64,000 nucleotides of DNA from a bacterium (lineage in GTDB: Bacteria > Spirochaetota > Leptospiria > Leptospirales > Leptonemataceae), in contig JANSYA010000004.1 of NCBI GenBank assembly GCA_024742665.1, positions 186,001 through 250,000 of the forward strand, read 5' to 3'. Each line of letters opens with the position of its first letter. Positions within the stretch are counted from its first letter, which is position 1. The notes under the pieces are model-generated. The model was not told where the DNA came from and did no database searches. It worked only from the letters and a program-made list of their open reading frames with translations. The translations under genes were made by a program, and so were the position numbers. Of the stretch, positions 26,811 to 34,979 are shown in pieces.

Positions 26811-27920
26811 ATGGCTAAAAGCAAATCTCCAGGCAAGCAGGCGCCGCGCGTTTCGATCGTCGCGCCGATGTACAATGAAAGCGCGGTGCTGGGCGAATTC
26901 TATCGGCGCACGGCGGGCGTATTCGACGAGCGAAATATTTCTTTCGAAATCGTTTGCGTCGACGACGGCAGTCGGGACGATACGGCGAATCTGCTGCGGG
27001 ATCTCGCGCGACGCGATCGGCGCATTAAATTCATCGGACTCTCGCGCAATTTCGGCAAAGACATCGCACTGTCCGCCGGCCTGGACTACGCCCAGGGCGA
27101 CATGATCGTGCCGATCGACGCCGATTTACAGGATCCACCCGAGCTGATCCCGGCCATGATCGAAAAGATGGACGAAGGCTACGACGTGGTCTATGCGAAG
27201 CGCACGCGCCGCCAGGGCGAAAGCCTGATGAAACGTGTGACCGCGCGATTGTTTTATGCGACGATCGGCGCCATCGGCGATATCGCTATCCCGCCGAACG
27301 TCGGCGATTTTCGTATTTTTAACCGGCGCGTGCTGGATTCTCTGGTCGGCTTGAAAGAGAGGCGCCGCTTTATGAAGGGCCTCTTCACCTGGGTCGGTTT
27401 TCGCCAGTACGCCCTGCCGTACGTGCGCGAAGCCCGGGCCGCAGGCGAGACCCAGTGGAATTATTGGAAGCTCTGGAATTTCGCGATCGAAGGGATCACC
27501 TCTTTTACGATCGCGCCTCTGCGCATCTGGACCTATCTCGGCCTGGTACTGGCCTTCGGGGCTTTTATCTACGCTTCGATCTTAATCACGCGGGTGCTGA
27601 TCTACGGCATCGACGTTCCGGGCTACGCATCGCTGATGGTCGTGACGCTTTTTATCGGCGGCATCCAGCTGATCAATCTGGGCGTGCTGGGCGAATACGT
27701 CGGACGCATTTTCGAAGAGGTCAAGGGGCGACCGCTCTACATCGTCAGCGAATTGGAAGGCGACCTGGTCGCTGTGGCCGAACGCGCGGACTACGCCCCC
27801 TTTGCGCCGCACGCTCCCGGTATCACTCCGGCCACCCGGCGGAGCTCTGCGCGAACCGGCGCCGGGAAAAAGCGCCCGACTTCGCGCGCGAGCAAAAAGA
27901 CGCCGCGACGCCGGGCTTAA
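26811..27920 (+). CDS. gtrB: GtrB-like polyprenyl-phosphate glycosyltransferase (GT2)
   Basis: Membrane-bound family 2 glycosyltransferase of 369 residues. It should transfer a sugar from a nucleotide donor to undecaprenyl phosphate at the cytoplasmic face. The GT-A domain shows VSIVAPMYNE at the start, EIVCVDDGSRDDT, the GLSRNFGKDIALSAGLD segment typical of GtrB/DPM1-like enzymes and the metal/donor motif PIDADLQDPPE (about 98-108). Two C-terminal membrane helices follow (LGLVLAFGAFIYASILI and SLMVVTLFIGGIQLINLGVLG), then GEYVGRIFEEVKGRPLYIV. The last about 40 residues are basic and low complexity. Together with the two upstream genes it forms a lipid-linked sugar-transfer operon; the sugar cannot be predicted. 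Confidence 0.9.
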   Translation: MAKSKSPGKQAPRVSIVAPMYNESAVLGEFYRRTAGVFDERNISFEIVCVDDGSRDDTANLLRDLARRDRRIKFIGLSRNFGKDIALSAGLDYAQGDMIVPIDADLQDPPELIPAMIEKMDEGYDVVYAKRTRRQGESLMKRVTARLFYATIGAIGDIAIPPNVGDFRIFNRRVLDSLVGLKERRRFMKGLFTWVGFRQYALPYVREARAAGETQWNYWKLWNFAIEGITSFTIAPLRIWTYLGLVLAFGAFIYASILITRVLIYGIDVPGYASLMVVTLFIGGIQLINLGVLGEYVGRIFEEVKGRPLYIVSELEGDLVAVAERADYAPFAPHAPGITPATRRSSARTGAGKKRPTSRASKKTPRRRA

Positions 27921-27956
27921 GCCAGGCCGCGCGAGAAACGCGACAGTCCGGGCAGC

Positions 27957-30900
27957 TCAAGACGCGCCGGAATATTCGATTACGATCACGGTCAGATCGT
28001 CGCCCTGACCTTCTTCGCCGTCGGCGAACTGCGCCACTTCGGCCATAATGCCGTCGGCCAGCGCGTTCACGTCCAGAGAGTCCGCGGCGCTCAGGGCTCG
28101 CTTCAAACGCTCCTCACCGAATTCTTCCTCGGAGGCGTCCGCCGCCTCGGTAATTCCGTCCGTGAATAATAAGATGCGGTCCCCCGCCTCCAGATCGAAA
28201 GTCTGCAGGGCCAATCCCAGTTCGTCAAAGCATCCCAGCGGCATGCCCTTCGGCGTCAGATCGAAAACCTCGTTCGACTTCGCCCGTCGAATATAAGTCG
28301 GTAAATGCCCCGCGTTCGCGAGATACATACGGCCCGCCGCCGGATCGATAAAGGCGTACACCGCCGTAACGAAATTCGTGCCGACCATATCGATCAGCAT
28401 GCGATTCATGCCCGCCAGCAAATCCACGGGACGAGACGCCGCCGGTAAGTTTACGGCAAAGGAAAGTTTGACCATCGAAGCGATCAAAGCCGCAGGCACT
28501 CCGTGACCGCAAACGTCCGCGACGATGCAGCCCGCGCCCTCGCCGTCGCCGAGCACGTGAAAATCGTAAAAGTCGCCGCCGACCGTGGTCATCGGTTCGT
28601 AGCGCATGGCCGCCTGCAGTCTGCTCATCTCCGGCGGATTCTCCGGCAAGAGCGAAAGCTGAATGCGTTTGGCGATCGCGAGCTCCTGCTGCAGAGTCAC
28701 CAGATGCATCTGGGAATCGACGGCCTTCTTCAGAGACAGCAGCGTATTCACGCGGGTCAGCAATTCGTTTTGATCGAAAGGTTTCGCAACGTAGTCGTTG
28801 GCGCCGACCTCGAAACCGCGCACCAAATCCTGAATCCGATTGCGCGCTGTGAGCATCAAAATTGGAAGCTCGGCCAGAGAATATTTTTCGCGCAGCTGGC
28901 GGCAGACTTCATAGCCGCTCATGCGAGGCATCATCACGTCCAATAATATCAAATCGGGTATACCTTCGCGTTCGAGCACCTCAAGGGCGTCGCGTCCGTT
29001 GACGGCGGATAACACGCGAAAGCCGGCGACTCCCAGGGAATTTTTCAGCACCTGCAAATTCACCGGTTCATCGTCGACGGCCAGAATCGTAAAGGCGCCG
29101 TTTTGTTTTTGACCGTTGCCGTTCATCCCCGAATCGCCGACATGTTCTTCGACCTTCGCCACCAGGCTGCGGCGGCCGGAATCCGCCAGACGCGTTTCGC
29201 CTGCGGCGTCGGACGCCGACTCAAGGATCGCGCTGACTGCCTGCCCGTCGCTCGCCGCCGGCGAAGGCAGCGCTCCGGTGATCGGGCGCGAGTCGTCCGT
29301 CAATTCGACGGGCGCTTCGTTCGTAATCGGCAGCGTAAAAAAGAAACTGGCGCCACGACCGGGCTGCGACTCGACGCGTATTTTCCCGCCGTGCAGCTCC
29401 ACTAACTGACGACTGATACTCAGCCCCAGACCCGCCCCGCCGTACTCCCGGGCGTCGCTTCCGGCGGAGACCTGTTCAAAAGAACGAAAGATGCCTTCCT
29501 GATCGTCCGGCGCAATGCCGATGCCCGTGTCGCGGATTTCGAATTCGAGCAGCTCGCCGGCGCCGCTGGATGCAATGCGCCGGGCATGAACGCCGACCTG
29601 CCCCTGTTCGGTGAACTTCACCGAATTGCCCACCAGATTCATCAGGATCTGCTGCAGTCGATTTTCATCGACGCGCACGGCGGGAGCGTCTTCGGGAATA
29701 TGATTGCTCAGACTCAGCTGCTTCGTCGCCGCCAGGGGTCGCATCAATTCGACGACCAGAGCCGCCGCGGAGTGAGCGTCGACGGCGGTTGGGGCGATGC
29801 GCAGGTCATGATTTTTCAAACGCGAGAAGTCCAGAATATCGTCGACCAGGGAAGCCAGACGCCGACCGCTCTGGGAAATCAGGCTCAGATTCGAACTCAG
29901 GGCCGGCGTGGGCTGACCGGCCGCTCCCGCCAGCAGCGATTCGGCCACGCCGATGATACCGTTCAGCGGCGTGCGCAGCTCGTGCGAAGTATTCGCGAGA
30001 AAGTCGTCTTTAATCCGATCGAGAGCCAGCAGATCTTTATGCGCCCGCTCCAGATCGCGATGGGTGGCTGAAAAGCGCGCCGCCAGCACCGTCGAAAATA
30101 CCACGATCATGGCGAAGAAACCTTCGCTGAGTACCGGTTCGACTTTTGAGATATCCATGAAGTCGAGCATGCTATAGCACAGAGCGGCGGTGTACAGAGT
30201 GAAGCCGAACAGGATCCGGCCGGAAAAGGGGCGGCGCTGCAGCGCGGCGCGAACGCACAGCACCAGCAAATAGATCGCGATCAAAAGCGAGATGCTCATG
30301 AAGCCCAGGAACAGGAACTGAGTAAAGAAGGCGATCAGGCCCGTCACGGCGAACTCGACCAGCAGCGCCGCCACCAGCACGTACGAAAAATATTCCAGAA
30401 AGAGCGCAAAATAGTTCCGACGAAAGTCCAGGAAGCTATGAATAAAACGCATTACGAATACGTTGCATAAGATCGCGCCTGCGAAGGTTAGCGCCACGTA
30501 AACGGCGTAGTTGTCGAAAATATAAAAAATCAGCCCGCGATAGCCCAGAATCCAGGCGCCGAGCCCGAAGGACGCGAGGGCGATATGCAGATTGTAGCGC
30601 TCGGAGCGGCGTTGCAAATAATATAGAAAGAAGTACAGGCCGACGAACATCGAAACGAAGGCCAGAGCGGAGTAACGAATCATCCGGGACAGCCAGCGGT
30701 CTTCGAGCAGGTCCGCCGCGCCGAAGAACAGGCTGCCGTCGAAGCCGCCCCACCAGGACAGCGCGCGCGTGCGCATCGCCAGAATATTTTTGCCGGGAGT
30801 CAGCAGTTCCGGCGGCAGCGGAATCAGCTCCGGTTTGCCGGGAATCTGCGGGGTGACGCCGTCGGCGTCCGTCGGACGCGTTTCTCGAATCAGGCGGCCG

Positions 30901-31256
30901 TTCAGAAATATTTGCGCGCCGCGATAGTGCAGCGGCACGAACAGGGCCGGACTGCGCAGCGCTCCCGGATCCGGGATATCCAGATGCACGCGAAACCAGG
31001 CCGGACCGGCAACGGCGGCAAACTCCGGCACCAGCACCCAGGGTTTGTTGCAGGGCACCGCCTGCCAGTTCGACGCGTCGAAGTCCGGCGCGGCGTGCTC
31101 CGCCCGATCGTCGGGGGCGAAGGCGCACGGCCCGGCGATTTCATATAGAATTTCTGAGTCGTTGATTTGCGCGAGTGGCGGTTGCGCTTCCAGTTGAGAG
31201 ACTGCTGCCAAAAGCCAGCCGGCCGTCAGCAGGAAACACAACGCATATTTTCGCAT
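27957..31256 (-). CDS. Hybrid sensor: 7TMR-DISM, histidine kinase, receiver and SpoIIE-type phosphatase in one chain
   Basis: A 1099-residue signalling protein. Order, in approximate residues: signal peptide 1-25 (MRKYALCFLLTAGWLLAAVS); extracytoplasmic 7TMR-DISM extracellular-type domain 30-180; seven-helix DISM membrane unit 185-385; HisKA with the phospho-acceptor in NTSHELRTPLNG (about 424); HATPase boxes NLVGNSVKFTE, DTGIGIAPDD and GAGLGLSISRQLVELHGG (535-620); a receiver domain with LAVDDEP, phospho-acceptor Asp in LILLDVMMPRMSG (about 768) and KPF; and a PP2C/SpoIIE phosphatase with GGDFYDF and FTDGITEA (865-1095). Signal input can thus directly set phosphatase activity, usually aimed at an anti-sigma-factor antagonist. 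Start ATG 31256 precedes the signal peptide; an upstream in-frame start at 31313 would overlap the peptide gene 35 bp upstream, with which it is probably co-transcribed. Confidence 0.9.
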   Translation of the reverse strand: MRKYALCFLLTAGWLLAAVSQLEAQPPLAQINDSEILYEIAGPCAFAPDDRAEHAAPDFDASNWQAVPCNKPWVLVPEFAAVAGPAWFRVHLDIPDPGALRSPALFVPLHYRGAQIFLNGRLIRETRPTDADGVTPQIPGKPELIPLPPELLTPGKNILAMRTRALSWWGGFDGSLFFGAADLLEDRWLSRMIRYSALAFVSMFVGLYFFLYYLQRRSERYNLHIALASFGLGAWILGYRGLIFYIFDNYAVYVALTFAGAILCNVFVMRFIHSFLDFRRNYFALFLEYFSYVLVAALLVEFAVTGLIAFFTQFLFLGFMSISLLIAIYLLVLCVRAALQRRPFSGRILFGFTLYTAALCYSMLDFMDISKVEPVLSEGFFAMIVVFSTVLAARFSATHRDLERAHKDLLALDRIKDDFLANTSHELRTPLNGIIGVAESLLAGAAGQPTPALSSNLSLISQSGRRLASLVDDILDFSRLKNHDLRIAPTAVDAHSAAALVVELMRPLAATKQLSLSNHIPEDAPAVRVDENRLQQILMNLVGNSVKFTEQGQVGVHARRIASSGAGELLEFEIRDTGIGIAPDDQEGIFRSFEQVSAGSDAREYGGAGLGLSISRQLVELHGGKIRVESQPGRGASFFFTLPITNEAPVELTDDSRPITGALPSPAASDGQAVSAILESASDAAGETRLADSGRRSLVAKVEEHVGDSGMNGNGQKQNGAFTILAVDDEPVNLQVLKNSLGVAGFRVLSAVNGRDALEVLEREGIPDLILLDVMMPRMSGYEVCRQLREKYSLAELPILMLTARNRIQDLVRGFEVGANDYVAKPFDQNELLTRVNTLLSLKKAVDSQMHLVTLQQELAIAKRIQLSLLPENPPEMSRLQAAMRYEPMTTVGGDFYDFHVLGDGEGAGCIVADVCGHGVPAALIASMVKLSFAVNLPAASRPVDLLAGMNRMLIDMVGTNFVTAVYAFIDPAAGRMYLANAGHLPTYIRRAKSNEVFDLTPKGMPLGCFDELGLALQTFDLEAGDRILLFTDGITEAADASEEEFGEERLKRALSAADSLDVNALADGIMAEVAQFADGEEGQGDDLTVIVIEYSGAS

Positions 31257-31290
31257 GAATTTTCTCGGAATCCTTATCAAAAGGGGGATT

Positions 31291-31497
31291 TCAGTAACCT
31301 TTGAGAGGACCACCTATCTTTAGAAGCGATTCTTTATGCTTGAGCAGGTCTTTTACGTCTTCCGCGGAGGGGCCGTATCCTTTGCTCTCCAACCAATTCT
31401 TCAGACTGGATTCGTCACTCTTATTCAATTCATCCACAAAGCCCTGACCCAGGGCCTCGTCATTCACGCATTTCGCGGCGAACTCGATAATGTCCAT
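31291..31497 (-). CDS. Nif11-type leader-like small peptide, 68 residues
   Basis: The peptide has the pattern of Nif11-like RiPP leader peptides: an N-terminal amphipathic helix (MDIIEFAAKCVNDEALGQGF), a short D/S-rich turn, then the SLKNWLESKGYGPSAEDVKD segment, where GY-x-PSAEDV corresponds to the conserved 'Gf.ft.eel' part, and finally KESLLKIGG before a tail of only five residues (PLKGY). The Gly-Gly could be a processing site, but the tail is too short for a usual core, so a signal, regulatory or chaperone-like role is equally possible. The ribosome binding site GGAGG six bases before ATG 31497 is one of the best in the window and decides the start over the longer open frame reaching 31599. 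It is followed 35 bp later by the hybrid kinase and is divergent from the isoprenoid-synthase-like and radical SAM genes. Confidence 0.7.
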   Translation of the reverse strand: MDIIEFAAKCVNDEALGQGFVDELNKSDESSLKNWLESKGYGPSAEDVKDLLKHKESLLKIGGPLKGY

Positions 31498-31638
31498 AGA
31501 AACCTCCAAACTTACGCGCCGGCCGGGCCGTTCACGATTTAGATTAAAATTCACCCTTCGATTAAAATCGCAATTGAATTTTTCAAATATGCTGAACAAT
31601 TAACTTAAGCGAACCAGAATCTTGCAGCGAGCGCGGAA
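31498..31638. promoter_or_regulatory. Divergent promoter region with 9-bp direct repeats
   Basis: An AT-rich 141-bp gap between the Nif11-like gene and the isoprenoid-synthase-like gene. GATTAAAAT occurs at 31542-31550 and again at 31560-31568, spaced 18 bp, followed by further A/T runs. The repeats could bind a shared regulator; -10/-35 boxes cannot be fixed by eye. Confidence 0.45.
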
Positions 31639-32730
31639 ATGAATATACTGAAGGCGGAAAAATCTCACAAAACACCCGACAGAACGCCGCTGCACCAGGA
31701 CTTGTACCGGTCGCTAAACCTTGCGATACTGGATGTTTGTCGCGACCTGCCCCGCAGCCTGCAGATTCCGGCGACGCTCCAGCTGATGGCGGGCGCCAGG
31801 CGTCCATCGGGCGGCTCGCAAGAAGCCGCCTGGGACTTTTGCCAGGAATTCCCTGTAGCGCTATGGGCTGTACTTGCGCCGCCCCCGCACTCCCCGGCGC
31901 CTGTAGCGGACGGGAATACCGCAGCGCTTTCGGAATCGCCGTTTTCCGGGTCCCCGGGGGCTGACAACGTCGACTATCGGACCGCCGTCCGGACCCAGGC
32001 CATGGCCTTTCTCCTGCATATCATCGACGATCATCTCAGCGACGGCCAGGCCCGGCCCGATGTGCTCTTGCTGCAGCTCCGTACCGCCGTCTGGAATCGC
32101 TTTCAAGCGGGAGTCGCCCCGGCGGGCGTCATCCCGGCGAACGCGGTCCCCGGCAGCGGCACGACCACCGGCGAGGATCGCGTTCGCGCCTGGATCGATC
32201 TCTACTTTGAGTCCGTATACGAGCCGGGAGAGCCTGAGGATCTGTCGGCCTATTTTGAGCTGGCACTGAAGCAGATGGCAATCTGGTCGGTCGCGCCGGC
32301 CCTCCTGGCCCTGCGGCGACGAGCCGGCCCGACCGGCGACGACTTCGCGGAATGTGCGGCGATCCGGACGCTGCTCGATTCCGTCGTGCTCGCCTGGCGG
32401 CTGACGGACGATCTGGAGGACTGGCGCGACGATGCGCGTCGGGGACTGCGCAGCGCCCTGTATCATCTGGCGCCGGAGAGCGTCCGGGAGATCTGGAACG
32501 CGGTCGGCGCGGCGTGTAAATATTCGGACGAGCGGGATCTTACGGGCACCCCCGAAGGCGAAGCGCGCATCGCAGAACTGCAAAGCGCTCTGGAGCGGGC
32601 GAGCGTGCCGGCCGGGGCCCGCGATCTGGCCCGGGAACATCTGGGCGCCGCCGCCGAATCCGCCCGCCATCTGGACCGTCCTGATCTGGAGCAAATTCTC
32701 CGCGCGGCCGCCCGACAAATCACGGAATAG
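31639..32730 (+). CDS. Class 1 isoprenoid-synthase-like protein
   Basis: A 363-residue, largely helical protein. Two aspartate-rich motifs sit where trans-isoprenyl diphosphate synthases and class 1 terpene synthases have theirs: HIIDDHLSD (DDxxxD, residues 130-135) and RLTDDLEDWRDD (257-265) followed by the basic ARRG. Both are metal/diphosphate-binding patterns. I infer prenyl-diphosphate chemistry (synthase, cyclase or prenyltransferase), without knowing the substrate. The N-terminal 110 residues hold a Pro/Ala/Ser-rich insert and are unlike polyprenyl synthases. The start at 31639 has only a weak GCGGAA upstream. It lies 65 bp before the radical SAM gene on the same strand, presumably one operon, and is divergent from the Nif11-like peptide gene. 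Confidence 0.65.
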   Translation: MNILKAEKSHKTPDRTPLHQDLYRSLNLAILDVCRDLPRSLQIPATLQLMAGARRPSGGSQEAAWDFCQEFPVALWAVLAPPPHSPAPVADGNTAALSESPFSGSPGADNVDYRTAVRTQAMAFLLHIIDDHLSDGQARPDVLLLQLRTAVWNRFQAGVAPAGVIPANAVPGSGTTTGEDRVRAWIDLYFESVYEPGEPEDLSAYFELALKQMAIWSVAPALLALRRRAGPTGDDFAECAAIRTLLDSVVLAWRLTDDLEDWRDDARRGLRSALYHLAPESVREIWNAVGAACKYSDERDLTGTPEGEARIAELQSALERASVPAGARDLAREHLGAAAESARHLDRPDLEQILRAAARQITE

Positions 32731-32795
32731 TATCAGTTAATACACAGGATCAAAGCGAACGGAATCGACGAAGTTAACGAAGAGGATCAGCGACT

Positions 32796-33914
32796 ATGAT
32801 GATAGACAACGGCATCGAAAACACTCCGGCACCGGAGGGCGCGGCGACGAACGCACACCGGGACGCAACGATCGTCCACCGGATCGCCCAGGCGACTCCC
32901 GAAGAATCTCTGACCATCGAAGTGACTTCGAAATGCAATCTCGATTGCCCCTATTGCTTCGCCCTGGCCGGCCTGCCGGAAAAATTCGGCCTCACATCCG
33001 AAACCGCCCGCGCGATCGTCAGCGAAGGGCGCGCCTGCGGCTATCGCCACCTGCATCTGAGCGGCGGCGAACCGACCCTCTGGAAACCCTTCCCCGATCT
33101 GGTGGACCACGCCTTCGCTGCGGGCTACGAATCGGTCTTTTTTAATACGAACGCGATGCTCTTTTCAGAGCGGCTCTTTGAACGCTTTCGACCCCACGCC
33201 GGCAAAATCGCCTGCACCGTCAGCTTAAACGGCCCCCGGGAAATCCACGAAGTCTCGCGCGGCCCGAATACCTACGACCTGACGATTCGCGGAATTGAAC
33301 AGGCGATTGCAAACGGCATGGAAGTGGAAATCTTTACGACTGTTTATCGCTCCCTGCTCCCGGTCCTGCCGGATTTCGTGCGCGATCTCTTCACGCGCTT
33401 TCCTGAAATTTCGCGGCTCACGCTGATCCAGCTGCATCGCGTGGAAAACGATTTCTATGATCTGGCGGACGATTTGATTTCGCCGGCGGACTTCGTGTCG
33501 CTGGTACGCTTCGCCGGTATCGTCGCCTTAAAGCATCCGATCCGTTTTCTGGACAATCCCCTGGCCGGAGTGCTCGCAGCCCGGATGGGTCTTGACTGGG
33601 TCTGGTCCACGCCGTTGATTCGCCCGGGGCGCATCGCGGTCCATCACAACGGCGATATTACTCCCGCCCACTCGAACCGATCCGCCTTTGGAAAGTATGA
33701 GCCCGGGCGACTGCAGGAAATTCATTCTTCGCCGGAATACTTCGCCGCGGTGTCGGCAGACGATGAAGCCTGCGGAAGCTGCGAATTCCTGGCGGACTGC
33801 CGACAGGGCGGACTGCTGCGGCCGTCGGAAGGCCACCGGGACATGCACTCGGAGATTCCTTTTTGTATTCGTGCGAACCAGGCCGTATCGCGCCAGAAGG
33901 CAGCAGCCGGATAA
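32796..33914 (+). CDS. Radical SAM protein with shortened SPASM-like C-terminus
   Basis: A 372-residue radical S-adenosylmethionine enzyme. The cluster motif CNLDCPYC (CxxxCxxC, about residues 47-54) follows IEVTSK, and LHLSGGEPTLW is the SAM-binding GGEP. The C-terminal tail has CGSCEFLADCRQGG and a later PFCIRANQA cysteine, a reduced SPASM or twitch-like auxiliary cluster region as in peptide-modifying enzymes. AGGA lies 9 bases before ATG-ATG. The enzyme would probably act on a peptide or small molecule; the Nif11-like peptide nearby is the obvious candidate, but this is inference. It forms a pair with the isoprenoid-synthase-like gene upstream and is convergent with the C45 hydrolase gene. 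Confidence 0.85.
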   Translation: MMIDNGIENTPAPEGAATNAHRDATIVHRIAQATPEESLTIEVTSKCNLDCPYCFALAGLPEKFGLTSETARAIVSEGRACGYRHLHLSGGEPTLWKPFPDLVDHAFAAGYESVFFNTNAMLFSERLFERFRPHAGKIACTVSLNGPREIHEVSRGPNTYDLTIRGIEQAIANGMEVEIFTTVYRSLLPVLPDFVRDLFTRFPEISRLTLIQLHRVENDFYDLADDLISPADFVSLVRFAGIVALKHPIRFLDNPLAGVLAARMGLDWVWSTPLIRPGRIAVHHNGDITPAHSNRSAFGKYEPGRLQEIHSSPEYFAAVSADDEACGSCEFLADCRQGGLLRPSEGHRDMHSEIPFCIRANQAVSRQKAAAG

Positions 33915-33962
33915 GATCGCGAGTACGAAGTACGCCCGGCCCGGGTATAACGACGATCTGAT

Positions 33963-34979
33963 TTAGAACTCCGGACACTCCAGCGCGCCCGTTGCGACCC
34001 GGAAGACCATCTGCTGCATCGTGCCGGGCATGCGCACGCCGGAGTCATCGAGCACGGCGAAACACTCTCGTGCATTCGCCGGCACACGCTGCGCACAAAG
34101 CGCCTGCACCCGGTCGTAGCGCAGGTCGGCCGTATCGGCGAGGCCGCCGGGAGTCGCGGACTCCCCGGCGCCGGGCGCGAGCACGCGAAGCTCGGGCGTG
34201 CGATAGCTATTTGTGACCGCCAGCGTCGCCTCTTTGGGATCGCGGCGACGCAGCGCCGAACAACCAGGGGTTCGTTCGATTACAACCATCTCGCCCGGCC
34301 GTGGGCCGGTTACCAGCAGCAAACAGTCCGAGTAAATCGCGTCATCGGCCAAACGTGCAACGGCCGCGTCGAAAGACTCCGCCGACTCCAGCACTTCGCG
34401 AATCAAAAAACTGATCGGAGCGGCGAGCTGCGCCTCTTCAATGCTCAAGACCGCGTTCAGAGTGACCGCGAATTTTCCTGGCGCCATTCCCGAAAGCGCG
34501 CCAATAAAACCCGGCCAGCCAATCGTAACGAATTCATTGCGACCTCCCGTAAAGCGGCAGAGCATCGAATGCTTGCGCAACATATCGCCCTCTGAATACC
34601 AGTCCAGGTTGCGCGCATGCAGCGGACCGCCCGGAGCTTCGCCGCTTGCGCCGGAGTGCCCCCCGTCGTTCGGGCTATCGACCGCGAAAGCCGAGCATCC
34701 CAGCACAGCTTTGATCGCATCGTAATACAGATTCAAAAGCAGCACGTCGCCAGTCTCGTGCCCGGAGATTTCGGCCACCGCCGCCAGCTCGGCGCGCAGT
34801 TCCGACGATAGAAATCGGCGCGCGAAGCCCTCCAGTTCCCCCGCGAAATCCGAAGCATCGGCCAGTTCACGAAAGTGCGCCGCGAAAAGTTCGTGAATCG
34901 CCCCGCGATACGGAAGCAGGCCCTGCCAGCGGGCGGCAGGCGTTCGACTCAGATCGATCTCAAGTTCGGGCAGCGGCAT
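33963..34979 (-). CDS. C45/acid-ceramidase-like Ntn hydrolase or acyltransferase
   Basis: Predicted N-terminal-nucleophile amidohydrolase of 338 residues. Family features: LLLNLYYDA upstream, then LGCSAFAVDS with the probable nucleophile Cys95 that would be exposed by self-cleavage before it, followed by LHARNLDWY, and later FAVTLNAV and VTNSYRTPE. This matches the choloylglycine-hydrolase/acid-ceramidase/NAAA and C45 autoproteolytic acyltransferase group, which cleave or form amides of acyl groups. A Gly/Ser-rich insert lies between the Cys strand and RNLDW. No signal peptide is visible. The start overlaps the end of the GST gene by 20 bp, so the two are translationally coupled. It is convergent with the radical SAM gene; a role in trimming or acylating that pathway's product is possible but unproven. 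Confidence 0.8.
   Translation of the reverse strand: MPLPELEIDLSRTPAARWQGLLPYRGAIHELFAAHFRELADASDFAGELEGFARRFLSSELRAELAAVAEISGHETGDVLLLNLYYDAIKAVLGCSAFAVDSPNDGGHSGASGEAPGGPLHARNLDWYSEGDMLRKHSMLCRFTGGRNEFVTIGWPGFIGALSGMAPGKFAVTLNAVLSIEEAQLAAPISFLIREVLESAESFDAAVARLADDAIYSDCLLLVTGPRPGEMVVIERTPGCSALRRRDPKEATLAVTNSYRTPELRVLAPGAGESATPGGLADTADLRYDRVQALCAQRVPANARECFAVLDDSGVRMPGTMQQMVFRVATGALECPEF

Noticed and set aside
31861-32718. 285-codon minus-strand open frame opposite the isoprenoid-synthase-like gene
   Set aside because: It is Arg/Gly/Gln-rich without domain, while the plus-strand protein has two Asp-rich motifs in the right places.
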